Numbered from the stretch's first letter, positions 53,453 through 63,208 are shown. The stretch: 64,000 nucleotides of DNA from JBDREC01 sp043820105 [NCBI: Pseudomonadota bacterium] (GCA_043820105.1 JBDREC010000010.1:62001-126000); one strand, 5' to 3'. Notes: a model not told the origin generated them from the letters alone. Numbers and translations: made by a program.

Positions 53453-53821
53453 ATGTTAAGAGGTGAAAAAGAAATAAAAGAAGCTAAATTATTAGCTGTA
53501 GAAAATAAAAACAGACATAGAAAATATAATATTCATATGGAGTGTCCTGAGTTTACATGTCATTGTCCAATGACTGGGTTTCCTGATTTTGGTACGATCA
53601 TTATTGATTTTGTGCCTGATGAAAAAATACTTGAATTAAAATCACTTAAGCTTTACATAAATAAATATAGAGATGAATATATTTTTCATGAAGATGTTGT
53701 TAATAAGATTCTTGATGATTTGGTCAAAGAGCTTGATCCTTTTGAGATGACTATCAAGGGTGATTTTAATGTTAGGGGTAATATTAAAACACTTATTACT
53801 GCTAAGCATGTTAAGGGATAA
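53453..53821 (+). CDS. queF: NADPH-dependent 7-cyano-7-deazaguanine reductase
   Basis: Reduces preQ0 to preQ1 in queuosine synthesis for tRNA modification. Short, single-domain (type I) QueF of 122 residues. Active-site 'CHCPMTGFPDF' provides the nucleophile C38 and D45, seven residues apart as in known QueF enzymes. 'LKSLKLYINKYRDEYIFHEDV' is the NADPH-binding/family motif. The stop codon is 2 bases before the TTG start of the sensor-like gene. No other queuosine genes are seen. Confidence 0.92.
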   Translation: MLRGEKEIKEAKLLAVENKNRHRKYNIHMECPEFTCHCPMTGFPDFGTIIIDFVPDEKILELKSLKLYINKYRDEYIFHEDVVNKILDDLVKELDPFEMTIKGDFNVRGNIKTLITAKHVKG

Positions 53822-53823
53822 TT

Positions 53824-54996
53824 TTGAAGATTAAATTTAAAAGCATTCGAACAAAAACCTTGATCATTTCTATTGTTATTTCAACCTTGGTTATTGGCAT
53901 GATAAGTTTTTTGTATCATAAGCAAGTTTCAAATATTGTTTATGAAAATGAACTGCATGATAATATGATTACAACAATTTCCATTGTGAATAACTTAGAG
54001 ATTAAGTTGGAAATGGTTATGGATTCAGTTAACTCGCTAGCCAAGGATCCAAGGATAGCTTCAATGGATCCTGAGGTTCAGGATGCTGTTTTAAGGGATT
54101 TTTTAAGCTTTCATCCCCTGTTTACGAATGTTTTTATTTTTAGTCCGGATCTTTATATTACTCAAATCACTTCATTAAGTACAAGTCTTTGGAAAAATGA
54201 GTTGCTTGGAAAGCAATTTAACAAGCCCACAGATTTTATATATCCTTATGCTACTTTTGCCATGCGAAATAAACAATCTACATTTTCTGGTTCACATTGG
54301 GATATTGAGGGTTGGGGTTTAATGTTTGCAGCTGTTGCTCCAATTATTGATACAAGCAATGATAAAGAAGAGATTAAAGGCGTTGTTTCTGCTGGAATTT
54401 TTGTGAGCAAGGACTTTTTGGGAAAACTAATTCACGGATATTCCTGTAAGATGAGTAGTTTTATAGCCCTTGTTGATGATGAGGAAAATGTAATAGCAAA
54501 ATCTGGTAAGATTTTTCCAAGTGAGCAATTAAAATATCGCATCTCAGAAGAAGCCCTTCCAGCAAATGTTGAGATTGGAGATAAATTTAGAAAATACAAT
54601 ATTTCTAACTGGAGAGATAACTTTTTAGATACTGATTTTATTATTACTCAAGCCTATTTTAAAACTCTAAATCTGCAGCTTTATTTGGCTAAAGATATGG
54701 GGGAAATAAAAGGTGTGGTTAAAGAAGTTAATAAAAGCATGTCCATAATTTTTGTTGTAACCTTGCTTTTTGTTATTCTTATAGTCATAATTTTAGTTAA
54801 ATCATTTTTAAAACCAATAATTGTGCTAATTGAATCAATAAATAAGGTTGCTGGTGGAGATCTTTCTTCCCAGATTCTTAATGAAAGAGAAGATGAAATT
54901 GGTGAGGCAAATAACGCTTTTAATAGAATGGTTATTGAGCTTCAAAAAGCCAAAGTTATTGAGGATGAGTGGGACGATAGCTCAAAAGCTAATTGA
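53824..54996 (+). CDS. dCache-HAMP membrane protein without an output domain
   Basis: N-terminal transmembrane helix (about 12-32), a periplasmic double-Cache-like sensor region (about 35-300; 'SIVNNLEIKLEMVMDSVNSLAKD', 'FIFSPDLYITQI', 'IDTSNDKEEIKGVVSAGIFV'), a second transmembrane helix (about 308-328) and a HAMP domain (about 330-380). The protein ends right after HAMP, without methyl-accepting, kinase or cyclase domain, so it is a sensor lacking its effector. TTG start with AAGGGA overlapping the end of queF. Its tail overlaps the convergent HEAT-like gene by 8 bases. Confidence 0.8.
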   Translation: MKIKFKSIRTKTLIISIVISTLVIGMISFLYHKQVSNIVYENELHDNMITTISIVNNLEIKLEMVMDSVNSLAKDPRIASMDPEVQDAVLRDFLSFHPLFTNVFIFSPDLYITQITSLSTSLWKNELLGKQFNKPTDFIYPYATFAMRNKQSTFSGSHWDIEGWGLMFAAVAPIIDTSNDKEEIKGVVSAGIFVSKDFLGKLIHGYSCKMSSFIALVDDEENVIAKSGKIFPSEQLKYRISEEALPANVEIGDKFRKYNISNWRDNFLDTDFIITQAYFKTLNLQLYLAKDMGEIKGVVKEVNKSMSIIFVVTLLFVILIVIILVKSFLKPIIVLIESINKVAGGDLSSQILNEREDEIGEANNAFNRMVIELQKAKVIEDEWDDSSKAN

Positions 54997-56140
54997 TTAA
55001 TTTACTAAGCTGCGTAAAGTCGACCTTTTTTCCCTTAAAAAGCATTTCAATATTTTGAATTACGGTTGAATAAGCGACTTTCAGTTCTTTATCTGAAATA
55101 TTTTTTGTAATCTTTTTTGTTATAGAAAAATTTACAGTTAGTTTTGAAAGAATTTTTGAAGCTTTATCTTTGCATTTAAAAGCTATACCTAAAACAATGA
55201 TAAGGTTTTCGAGCAGCCATAGAGATCTTTTTATATCATCGTATGATCCAAGATCTATCGTTCTAAGGGCAAGCAATTTTAATATGTAGCGCGCGGTTTC
55301 AATAAGTTTTTCTTTCCTTTCTTTTGAAAGACTCAAGCAGGATTCAAAAAGTTCTTTGTCTATTTTGTTAAAAATAATGTATTCAAATAAATAAGCATAA
55401 TTGATTTGGCTTCCTATTTCAGAATCCATTATCATTTCATCTAGGAATTGAATGGTTGTTTGCGAAGGGTCTTTTAGCGCGTGATTGCATAATACAGTTT
55501 TATTCGCTATATTTCTGATTAATAAAATTCTTTTTAAAACTTTAAACCTTGGAAAGTTGTTCATTTTTTCACATAAAAGAATTATGTCATTGTTATTTTT
55601 GAATCCAGTGAAAATAAGAATCTTAATTAAAGATTTAAAATAATCTTTAATGCTATCATCTAAATATCCATTAATTTCCTTTGAGTAAATAAAATCTTCT
55701 TCTTCTGCTTGCAGTTTGTTTTTAAGCAGGTTTAGGAATTTTGGATTTTTTAGCTGAACAAGGGCAAAATATGCTTCTCTTTTTACTGCAAAATTATCAT
55801 CATCAATGAGTTCATAAATTTTGCTGGCGAAACATGAGTAACCAAGGTCTGCCATGATTTTACAACTAAGTCTTTTTGTATCTGCATCACTTGATTCCAA
55901 AGAACTTTTTAAAACCAAAAGACATTTTGAAGTTGTTTGTTTATCATAGCCATATTTGATTAATAAGTAGGATGAATAAAGCTTCAATTTTTCATCATAA
56001 TGATCAAGAGAAATTAAGAGGGCTTTTTCAAGGCTTGTAAATTTTTCTTTATCATTATCTGCAAAGATTTTTCTTATATGATTAAAATCTAGATCAGTAA
56101 GATTATTAATGTCATTACATATTTTAGAATAAAGTTCCAT
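54989..56140 (-). CDS. HEAT-repeat-like protein
   Basis: 383 residues, almost all helical. Repeated helix pairs such as 'EKALLISLDHYDEKLKLYSSY', 'SDADTKRLSCKIMADLGY' and 'DDNFAVKREAYFALVQLKNP' (about 75-145) match HEAT/armadillo-like periodicity, suggesting a protein-binding scaffold. No catalytic residues seen. Good AAGGAAA ribosome-binding site; 9 bases downstream of oppF on the same strand, so probably in one operon with it. Confidence 0.75.
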   Translation of the reverse strand: MELYSKICNDINNLTDLDFNHIRKIFADNDKEKFTSLEKALLISLDHYDEKLKLYSSYLLIKYGYDKQTTSKCLLVLKSSLESSDADTKRLSCKIMADLGYSCFASKIYELIDDDNFAVKREAYFALVQLKNPKFLNLLKNKLQAEEEDFIYSKEINGYLDDSIKDYFKSLIKILIFTGFKNNNDIILLCEKMNNFPRFKVLKRILLIRNIANKTVLCNHALKDPSQTTIQFLDEMIMDSEIGSQINYAYLFEYIIFNKIDKELFESCLSLSKERKEKLIETARYILKLLALRTIDLGSYDDIKRSLWLLENLIIVLGIAFKCKDKASKILSKLTVNFSITKKITKNISDKELKVAYSTVIQNIEMLFKGKKVDFTQLSKLIN

Positions 56141-56149
56141 TAGGTTTCC

Positions 56150-57136
56150 TTAGGTTTCTTTGTCATGAAGGTGACAAGCAACCGAGTGACCATTAGAAAT
56201 TTTAATAAGCTCAGGAGTTTTTGTTTTGCAAAGATCAAATTTCTTAGGACACCTGTTATGAAATGAACAACCACTTGGAATATTCAATGGGCTTGGAATT
56301 TCACCATTTAGTAAAATAAGTTCACGCTTTTTTTCAAGTGCAGGATCTGGAATGGGGATAGCAGAAATTAAAGCTTCAGTATATGGGTGAAGTGGATTGT
56401 CGTAAATATTTTTATAATCAGCTAGCTCCACAATTTTACCTAGATACATGACAGCGATTCTATCTGATATATGCTTTACAGCACTAAGGTCATGAGAAAT
56501 AAACAAGTAAGTAAGGTCTAGTTCTTTTTGTAAGTCCATTAAGAGATTAATAATTTGGGCCTGAATAGATACATCAAGGGCAGAAATGGGTTCATCAGCG
56601 ACAATGAATTTGGGATTAAGGGCAATGGCTCTCGCGATGCCAATTCTTTGCTGTTGGCCACCGGAAAACTCATGGGGATATCTTCTTATAAAGGAAGATC
56701 TTAGCCCCACTTTTTCCATTAATTCTATCACCTTTTCTTTTAATTCCTTTCCCTTGAAAAGCTTAAAGGTGGAGAGGGGTTCACCAATGATAGATCCAAT
56801 TGTCATTCTAGGGTTTAAAGAAGAAGCAGGATCTTGGAAAATCATTTGAAAATTTTTGCGTTTTTCTCTGAGTTGTCTGTCTGTTAAAATAGAAATGTTT
56901 TCACCATCAAAATATACTGATCCTTTTGCATTAGCTTCAAGTTGCAAAATTGTCTTTCCCAGGGTTGATTTCCCACAACCGGATTCACCAACAAGGCCAA
57001 GAGTTTCTCCTTCAAATATATCAAGATCAATATCATTAACAGCCTTGAGCTGAAAGCTCGTTTTGTTTAAAAGATTTCCCTTTGTAATTGTATATTGAAC
57101 ATTTATATTTTTAAGGGATATTAGAGCTTTTGACAA
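56150..57136 (-). CDS. oppF: Oligopeptide/dipeptide ABC transporter ATP-binding protein
   Basis: ATPase subunit of a peptide importer (OppF/DppF type). Walker A GESGCGKST (50-58), Q-loop, signature 'FSGGQQQRIGIARAI', Walker B 'IVADEPISALD', and the Oligo_HPY C-terminal extension 'HPYTEALISAIPIPDP' ending with 'CSFHNRCP'. 328 residues is normal. The TTG start has AAGGAG upstream. No other transporter subunit is within the window on this strand; they may be absent or elsewhere. Confidence 0.93.
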   Translation of the reverse strand: MSKALISLKNINVQYTITKGNLLNKTSFQLKAVNDIDLDIFEGETLGLVGESGCGKSTLGKTILQLEANAKGSVYFDGENISILTDRQLREKRKNFQMIFQDPASSLNPRMTIGSIIGEPLSTFKLFKGKELKEKVIELMEKVGLRSSFIRRYPHEFSGGQQQRIGIARAIALNPKFIVADEPISALDVSIQAQIINLLMDLQKELDLTYLFISHDLSAVKHISDRIAVMYLGKIVELADYKNIYDNPLHPYTEALISAIPIPDPALEKKRELILLNGEIPSPLNIPSGCSFHNRCPKKFDLCKTKTPELIKISNGHSVACHLHDKET

Positions 57137-57279
57137 TTATGAATCTCCTTAATAAAGGTTATTACTTAAAGCATCATAGAAATTTGCTGGAAAAATTACA
57201 AATAAAATATTGATTATTTTTGTTAACTTTCTATAAGTTGCAATTGTTTATAAATTCTGCTTTCAAAAAAGGTATATTT

Positions 57280-59961
57280 ATGAATTGGCTAAAATCAAAA
57301 TTTTCAATTTTCATGTTTCTTTGTATATCTGTTTCTTTGATTTATGTGTCTGAAATTGTGCAACTAACATTAAAAGTTGGTCAAAATTATTACATCCTTA
57401 GTGTCGTTTTATGCATTACAATTTTGGGAATTTACCTGCCTATATTTATTAAAAAACCAGAAAGATTAAAATATTTCATATCATTTGTAGCTTTACTTGC
57501 AATGGCTACTTATCCCTTTGTTGTAAATCTTGAGCGATTTTTTTATTCTTTTGATCCATATTTTCTTAAAGAAACCCTGGCTTTGATCCTTTTTTTATTT
57601 CCCCTGGCCTTGTCAATAGGGATTTTATTTAAGAAGGACTATTTGAAGGCAAGTTTATTTTTTGGAGTAGGGCTTTTGCTTTCAACTTTACTTGTTTATC
57701 TTCTTGGAATATTTATATGTTTGCTTGTTGGATCTATTGTTAGCTTTGTCCTGTCATTTTTTTTAAAAATCGAAAGTAATCTACATGAACTTGATAAAAA
57801 AATTTCTAAAAGTTCTTTTAGGCATTTAATTTACTTCTTTGTTTTGGGTTTTATGCTGGCCTTTTATTTTTATGCTATCTTAAAGCTTTCTTTCTTTAGT
57901 ACAAATCAAGGGCTTTTTTCAATTAGCTTATTCATTTCTCTTGGTTTATTTTTGCTTTTCTATTTCACTGGGAAGATTTCCAAGAAAATTGAATTATCTA
58001 ACGATAAGATTCCTTTTCTTCATTTGGCTGGCTTTTTCTATGTTTCTTTTCTTTATCTGGTCTTTTTTCTGTTTTTTCTGTATGATTTTGCTCTAATTAA
58101 TATTGCATATCTTCTGGCAATTCTGTTTATAATATTTTTATTAGGTCCACCCCTTTTCTTATTATTTGCTCCATTATTCATTTTAAATAAAGAAAGAAAA
58201 AGACCAAGTAAAAGACAGATATCAGCTTTTGCGATTGGATTTTTGCTAGCAATTGTGCTTTCTTCCCAGGTATCAACCTCAGGGCTTAATGTTTACAAGT
58301 ATTTTCTTTTGTACGCTATTTCTAATGCAATAATCTTTGCAATCTATTGTTTGATTAAAAAATTATATCAAAAGCCAGTCTTTATCTTTTCTTTTATTGG
58401 AATATTCTTTGTGCTTATTCTTAATTATAGTTTTTATTTTTATGACAAGAAAAGTGAATGTTCAAAACACAGTGAAAGTGAAGCCTTGGAAAGCAGCCTA
58501 AGTTATTCAAAAACAATGGAGCTTGCAAATCTCTTTGTTAATTATTCGACAGATATAGATCATAGACAACGCTTTCTTAATGTGCTCCAGGTGGGAGCTT
58601 CATATGATAACTTTTTTAAAAACTTTATGAAATATGGCTTTTTAAGGTTTGATATACTTGGCTCTGAGTACAATGTTAAAGATGAAGTTAATTCTTTTTT
58701 GGAAACGAAAAAAGTAGATGGTCAAAGAATTAATTCTTATGACTATTCTTTTAGGACCTTTTTGAATTTAAGAAAACAAGATCACGATTATGAATACGAT
58801 TTGATCTTATATTTAAACGAAGAAAATAAGATTCTTGATCCTATTAATAATTTTACCATGGAATTCTTATCAAAGACCTGGAAAAGCCTATCAAACAGAG
58901 GGGTTCTTTGTATTAGACTTATGCATAATGAAAATTATAAAAAACTTGCTACTATTTACAGAACTCTAAAAAAACTATATGCAAATGTTTATGTGTTTTC
59001 TTTAATGCCTGACAAATATATAAGCTTTGTGGCTGTGAAATCTTATACGAAAATTGATTTAAATAAGCTTTCAAATGATTTGAAAAACAATAGAAGCCTT
59101 ACAAAAATAATTAATTTGCCAAGTTTACTTGCTTTAAATATTTCAATGAAAGATTTTCCCCCAGAAAAAGGACTGTTGAACCGAAACTCTGATAATTATG
59201 CCTATTCTATATTATTACAGAAAGAATCCTTTAATTATTTAGAACAAAGTTTTTCAACTGATTATTTTGAATCAAGTGAATCAAAGCTTGAAGAGCTTAA
59301 AATAGAAGCCTTGGAAGAATCTTTCTTGATTTATCATGATAATGAGCGATTCAAAGTTTCATATGAAAAATATAAAAATAATTTTAGCCAATCCCAGAGG
59401 CTCTGTTTGCAGGGATTGGATTATCTGTACATAAATGACCAAAACCTTGCATATAAATCTTTTATTGATGGTATTACTTTAGATCCAAATAATCTTGTTT
59501 GCTATAATGGCTTATATAATTTTGGAGTAGAAAATGATAAAACAAAAGATATTGCAAGATTTTATAAAAAAATATCAGGGCGAGTGCATCAGGTCAAAGT
59601 TATAAGTGAAATCGTTAAAGTAATGTATTATGCAAATGATATTAGTCTTTTAAGCACATCAGATCCAGTTTATATTGATACTAGTGACCCCTATGAATAT
59701 AAAAGAATCCTTATATACCGGCTGGGATTTTTTATGAAAAATACTCATTTAATAGAATCTACTGAACAACTTGAAAGGCTATATGGCTATCTTGTTGATG
59801 ATCTGGAATCTTTATATAAAAATGATGAAGAAAAATCCAGATTCTATTTTATTATGGGTTCCATTGCTAATTATTTGGGTCAGGAAGAACAAGCAAAAGA
59901 CTTTTTCAAAAAATCATTAAAAAGCTGTGGGGGGTCTAGTTGTTCAGCGGGGTGCCATTAG
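57280..59961 (+). CDS. Polytopic membrane protein with spermidine-synthase-like and TPR-like regions
   Basis: ~893 residues. The first ~390 residues hold about ten to twelve membrane helices. A soluble region (about 410-600) has the strand order of spermidine synthase-like folds ('VLQVGASYDNFFKNF', 'DYEYDLILYLNEENK', 'FTMEFLSKTWKSLSNRGVLC') but a degenerate SAM loop, and the C-terminal ~270 residues look TPR-like ('LAYKSFIDGITLDPNNLVCYNG', 'LGQEEQAKDFFKKSL'). Such fusions occur in deltaproteobacteria and related phyla; their function is unknown. ATG 57280 with AAAAGG upstream is favoured over 57220. Ends with a Cys-rich 'CGGSSCSAGCH'. Confidence 0.72.
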   Translation: MNWLKSKFSIFMFLCISVSLIYVSEIVQLTLKVGQNYYILSVVLCITILGIYLPIFIKKPERLKYFISFVALLAMATYPFVVNLERFFYSFDPYFLKETLALILFLFPLALSIGILFKKDYLKASLFFGVGLLLSTLLVYLLGIFICLLVGSIVSFVLSFFLKIESNLHELDKKISKSSFRHLIYFFVLGFMLAFYFYAILKLSFFSTNQGLFSISLFISLGLFLLFYFTGKISKKIELSNDKIPFLHLAGFFYVSFLYLVFFLFFLYDFALINIAYLLAILFIIFLLGPPLFLLFAPLFILNKERKRPSKRQISAFAIGFLLAIVLSSQVSTSGLNVYKYFLLYAISNAIIFAIYCLIKKLYQKPVFIFSFIGIFFVLILNYSFYFYDKKSECSKHSESEALESSLSYSKTMELANLFVNYSTDIDHRQRFLNVLQVGASYDNFFKNFMKYGFLRFDILGSEYNVKDEVNSFLETKKVDGQRINSYDYSFRTFLNLRKQDHDYEYDLILYLNEENKILDPINNFTMEFLSKTWKSLSNRGVLCIRLMHNENYKKLATIYRTLKKLYANVYVFSLMPDKYISFVAVKSYTKIDLNKLSNDLKNNRSLTKIINLPSLLALNISMKDFPPEKGLLNRNSDNYAYSILLQKESFNYLEQSFSTDYFESSESKLEELKIEALEESFLIYHDNERFKVSYEKYKNNFSQSQRLCLQGLDYLYINDQNLAYKSFIDGITLDPNNLVCYNGLYNFGVENDKTKDIARFYKKISGRVHQVKVISEIVKVMYYANDISLLSTSDPVYIDTSDPYEYKRILIYRLGFFMKNTHLIESTEQLERLYGYLVDDLESLYKNDEEKSRFYFIMGSIANYLGQEEQAKDFFKKSLKSCGGSSCSAGCH

Positions 59962-59965
59962 GTCA

Positions 59966-60001
59966 AGTGCGCAAGGGAACAAGGAGAGTGGGAGAGTGGA
60001 T
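59966..60001. repeat. Short tandem degenerate repeat, 'GGGAACAAGGGCGC' family
   Basis: GTGCGCAAGGGAACAAGGAG followed by AGTGGGAGAGTGG units. Related to 18167-18204 and to the reverse complement at 62084-62146. Confidence 0.6.
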
Positions 60002-60024
60002 TTTACTATCAATATGCCCAGGGA

Positions 60025-60936
60025 TTATGTTTGATTTGATTTAAGTATTTTAATTATTATTGTACTTACATCTAAAATTGATTCAGCATCATTAAAGACA
60101 TCTGCTTTTTTTCCAACTGCTAATAATGGGACTTTGTTTTCAGTGTGAGCCCCGTGAGAGAAGTCTTCTAGGTTTCCATGGTCTGAGCTAATAACAAGTG
60201 TTGTGTTGTTATCCATATTATTAATGATAGATCCTAGAAAATAATCAATGATTGTTATAAATCTGGATGCTTTTTTGACATCTCTTTTATGTCCGATTAA
60301 ATCAGACATAAATGATTCAAACAAGACTAAATCGAATTCTTTGGAAAGCTTGCAAATTCTTTCACCTGCGTTTGTTGGGCTAACAAAAGCTGCTTTTTTA
60401 TCATTTGTTTTATTTAAAAAATAATTTGTAATATCCCAATAAACAGCTGAGCCCATTCGCAAGTCATGGATTGTTCTAAATGGTAAATTAGCTGCCATTA
60501 CCGAAACAGTAGTTGCAGAATGTGAAACCACCCCTTCTTTAATTAATTTATTATACCGTTTTAGGTCATAAGCATTTGCAAAAGTTGCTTTTAAACCAAG
60601 ATCAATTACTTGCTTAAGGATATTTTTTTCTTTTAATATCTTTTTTAAGGTTTCATTTGGATAAGCAGTAAGATGATGACCAAGGATTTTCGCGACGTTA
60701 ACTCCCGTGAACAAAGCAGTTTGACCAGTAGCACTTTGAGGGATTCCTTCAACATCTAAAGAAGCGTCAATTCCTTTAAATACTAAATTCTTTTTATTAA
60801 CTTTTGTGGAAGCTATAAATGGTCCATCTAGCAGTTTGTCGAGGTTTGGAGTTGGATACTTGAAGAAAGGATTTAAGTCATTAGCGTCGCCTAGTCCAAT
60901 TCCATCCAGAAATATAAAAATAATCTTATTCTTCAT
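60025..60936 (-). CDS. Alkaline-phosphatase-superfamily metalloenzyme (phosphopentomutase/iPGM-like)
   Basis: 303 residues. Metal-binding 'IFLDGIGLGD' at the N-terminus (D11), the nucleophile region 'PQSATGQTALFTG' (about 66-78), and the metal ligands 'VISSDHGNLED' and 'HTENKVPLLA' near the C-terminus mark the metalloenzyme superfamily. The closest named families are phosphopentomutase and cofactor-independent phosphoglycerate mutase, but it is shorter than either, so the substrate is uncertain. A tandem repeat lies 15 bases upstream. Confidence 0.8.
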   Translation of the reverse strand: MKNKIIFIFLDGIGLGDANDLNPFFKYPTPNLDKLLDGPFIASTKVNKKNLVFKGIDASLDVEGIPQSATGQTALFTGVNVAKILGHHLTAYPNETLKKILKEKNILKQVIDLGLKATFANAYDLKRYNKLIKEGVVSHSATTVSVMAANLPFRTIHDLRMGSAVYWDITNYFLNKTNDKKAAFVSPTNAGERICKLSKEFDLVLFESFMSDLIGHKRDVKKASRFITIIDYFLGSIINNMDNNTTLVISSDHGNLEDFSHGAHTENKVPLLAVGKKADVFNDAESILDVSTIIIKILKSNQT

Positions 60937-60952
60937 AAATAATTTTATCTTA

Positions 60953-60985
60953 AAATTTTGAATTTTGAATTTTGAATTTTGAATT
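60953..60985. repeat. Short tandem repeat, 'GAATTTT' family
   Basis: Four tandem copies of the 7-base unit TTGAATT/GAATTTT between the metalloenzyme and DUF362 genes. Confidence 0.8.
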
Positions 60986-60989
60986 AATT

Positions 60990-62078
60990 CTATTCTTCAT
61001 ATTCTTCAAATAATTTTCCCCACTTTGTATTCTTTCTAACTTCTGCTTGTATCTGCTTACCCTTTAGTGGCCACCAGATGTTGTCATGGTAGAAGAAGGA
61101 TCCAAAGACAAAGAAATAAACAAGAGGTGTGTGAAATAAAAGTTTTTGAAAAACCTTTAAAGGACTAAACCAAAAAACATCTCCAATTGTTGATGCAAAA
61201 TTATCGCCAACTGAAAAACCAAAATTAACGTTTGAAATATCTTCACCAATTATTTCTATGTCTTCAGGCTTGCCTGTGCCAAGGCCATCTTCATGGGCCA
61301 TTTTAATGTAAGGAATAGTCATTGGGTCAAAGCCCATCATTTTAGCTGCTACAGCGTCAATAGCAACAGAGTCTGCGCTTGCTAGCATATAATCTTTTTC
61401 AACTGGAATCATTGTTCTTGGGCCAGGGCCAGACCCGCAGATGGTTCCATCTTTAACTGTAAATATTCCTGAATGTATTTCTTTTTGAATGGCGAGTAAA
61501 TCAACTAAAGTTTCATGAATCACAGAATGAGTATAATGTCTTTTAGTATTTAATAAACCGCCAAAAGCATTTTTCATGGCCCCTGTAGTTGTTGTATAAA
61601 TATGTGTTTTAACAGTTGGAAGATGTAAAATATTTTTATCAAAGAAATACTCAGGAATTTTAATTCCGCATTGGAATATTTTATCAAGAGCTCTCATTTT
61701 TGCTTTTGGTTTATATTCAACCCATTTGATGTGATCTTCATTAAAATTATAAAGTTCTTCTATGTTGTGCTTTTCATAAATCTTTTTTAAGCGACACAAT
61801 TTGCCACCTTTAAAAGGGTCTGTAACAACAGTATTGTTATGGACTGCAACCACATCTTTAAAACCATTTTCTTTTAACGAATTAATTGTGCCTTCTAGCT
61901 GCCAGGGTGTTGTATTGGCTGATAAATAAGGCATATGCCAGGAAATGTTATCTTTTAAAATAGTGGTTTTTGTTTTATCAAATTCCTCATTAATGCCAGC
62001 TTCACGCATTATTTTATCAATGTCTTGATTAATGTTTTCAGGACTTGTTTTAATTAAAGCAACTTTTGATTTCGCCAT
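60990..62078 (-). CDS. DUF362 domain protein
   Basis: 362 residues. A conserved DUF362 pattern: 'VALIKTSPENINQDID', 'HLPTVKTHIYTTTTGAMKNAFGGLL', 'DGTICGSGPGPR', 'ADSVAIDAVAAKMMGFDP'. No ferredoxin domain, although many DUF362 proteins carry one. Biochemical role unproved. AAGGAG precedes two adjacent ATGs; the second (62078) has better spacing. Confidence 0.85.
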   Translation of the reverse strand: MAKSKVALIKTSPENINQDIDKIMREAGINEEFDKTKTTILKDNISWHMPYLSANTTPWQLEGTINSLKENGFKDVVAVHNNTVVTDPFKGGKLCRLKKIYEKHNIEELYNFNEDHIKWVEYKPKAKMRALDKIFQCGIKIPEYFFDKNILHLPTVKTHIYTTTTGAMKNAFGGLLNTKRHYTHSVIHETLVDLLAIQKEIHSGIFTVKDGTICGSGPGPRTMIPVEKDYMLASADSVAIDAVAAKMMGFDPMTIPYIKMAHEDGLGTGKPEDIEIIGEDISNVNFGFSVGDNFASTIGDVFWFSPLKVFQKLLFHTPLVYFFVFGSFFYHDNIWWPLKGKQIQAEVRKNTKWGKLFEEYEE

Positions 62079-62083
62079 CATTT

Positions 62084-62146
62084 CTCCTTGTTCTCTTGTT
62101 CCCTTGTTCTCGTGTTCCCTTGTTCCCTTGCGCTCTTGTTCCCTTT
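62084..62146. repeat. Short tandem degenerate repeat, 'TTGTTCCC' family (reverse of GGGAACAA)
   Basis: Seven or so units of TTGTTCCC/TTGTTCTC/GCGCTCTTGTTCCC between the DUF362 and GDP-fucose synthase genes: the reverse complement of the family at 18167-18204. Confidence 0.85.
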
Positions 62147-63188
62147 ATACGCAATAAGCCTCATAAGCCTTCTTAATTCCCTCTTTAAGGTTATGTCTAG
62201 CCTTCCAGCCAAGACTATTTATTTTACTGGTATCAAGAAGCTTTTTTGGTGTTCCATCTGGTTTTGTTTTGTCCCACTTTATTTGGCCATTATATTCAAC
62301 AATATTTTTTACAGTGCTAGCTAGCTCTGCAATTGTAATGTCCTTGCCATAGCCAACATTAATTATTTCGTTTATGTCAGATGAATTGTAATTGTTTAAT
62401 AAAAATAATACTGCTTCTGCTAAATCTTCGGAAAATAAAAATTCCCTATAAGGACAACCTGTTCCCCAAAGCATTATATGATCCTTGAAGATTCCAAAAG
62501 AAGCTAGCAGTTCAATGAAATAATTGTCATCACCATTTTCTTTAATATCTTTCATTGGGTGCTTAATGAAATCATTTCTTATAGCATCAAAGTCATTATT
62601 TAAAAGAAAATTGCCAAGGTGAAGTTTTCTTATAATTGCAGGTAGCACATGGGAGGTGTTAAGGTTATAATTATCAAAAGGACCAAATAAATTTGTTGGC
62701 ATTAACGATATGTAGTTAGTGCCATATTGTTCATTATAATACCGGCACATTTTAATAGCAGCAATTTTAGCAATTGCATAGGGTTCATTTGTTGGTTCAA
62801 GTAAATCTGTAAGCAAGTATTCTTCTTTTAAAGGTTGAGGAGCAAGCTTTGGATAAATACAAGATGAGCCAAGATTTAAAAGTTTTTTAACTCCAAATTT
62901 ATAAGAACTATTGATGACATTAGCAGCAATCATTAAATTGTCATATATGAATTCGGCCTTATATGTATTGTTAGCAAGGATTCCGCCAACTTTAGCTGCA
63001 GCTAAAATAACATACTCAGGTTTTTCTACAGCAAAAAAAGCTTCACACTCATCTTGTCGCCTAAGATCAAGATCTGAAATGTTTTTATAAACAATCTTTT
63101 CAAAGCCAGATTCTTTCAGCTTCTTAAAAATTGCAGATCCAACTAACCCATCATGTCCAGCCAGGTATATTTTAGAGTTTTTGTGCAT
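62145..63188 (-). CDS. fcl: GDP-L-fucose synthase
   Basis: Final step converting GDP-4-keto-6-deoxymannose to GDP-L-fucose for surface polysaccharide. SDR fold: NAD(P) loop 'GHDGLVGSAI' (11-20), 'LAAAKVGGI', 'LNLGSSCIYP' and catalytic Tyr-x3-Lys in 'EPYAIAKIAAIKMC'. At 347 residues it is slightly longer than the usual ~315, with an insert near 205-225 ('MKDIKENGDDNYFIELLASF'). GGAG five bases upstream. Follows gmd on the same strand, forming the GDP-fucose branch. Confidence 0.94.
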   Translation of the reverse strand: MHKNSKIYLAGHDGLVGSAIFKKLKESGFEKIVYKNISDLDLRRQDECEAFFAVEKPEYVILAAAKVGGILANNTYKAEFIYDNLMIAANVINSSYKFGVKKLLNLGSSCIYPKLAPQPLKEEYLLTDLLEPTNEPYAIAKIAAIKMCRYYNEQYGTNYISLMPTNLFGPFDNYNLNTSHVLPAIIRKLHLGNFLLNNDFDAIRNDFIKHPMKDIKENGDDNYFIELLASFGIFKDHIMLWGTGCPYREFLFSEDLAEAVLFLLNNYNSSDINEIINVGYGKDITIAELASTVKNIVEYNGQIKWDKTKPDGTPKKLLDTSKINSLGWKARHNLKEGIKKAYEAYCV

Positions 63189-63208
63189 TTATACTCCAAG
63201 TATTAAAT

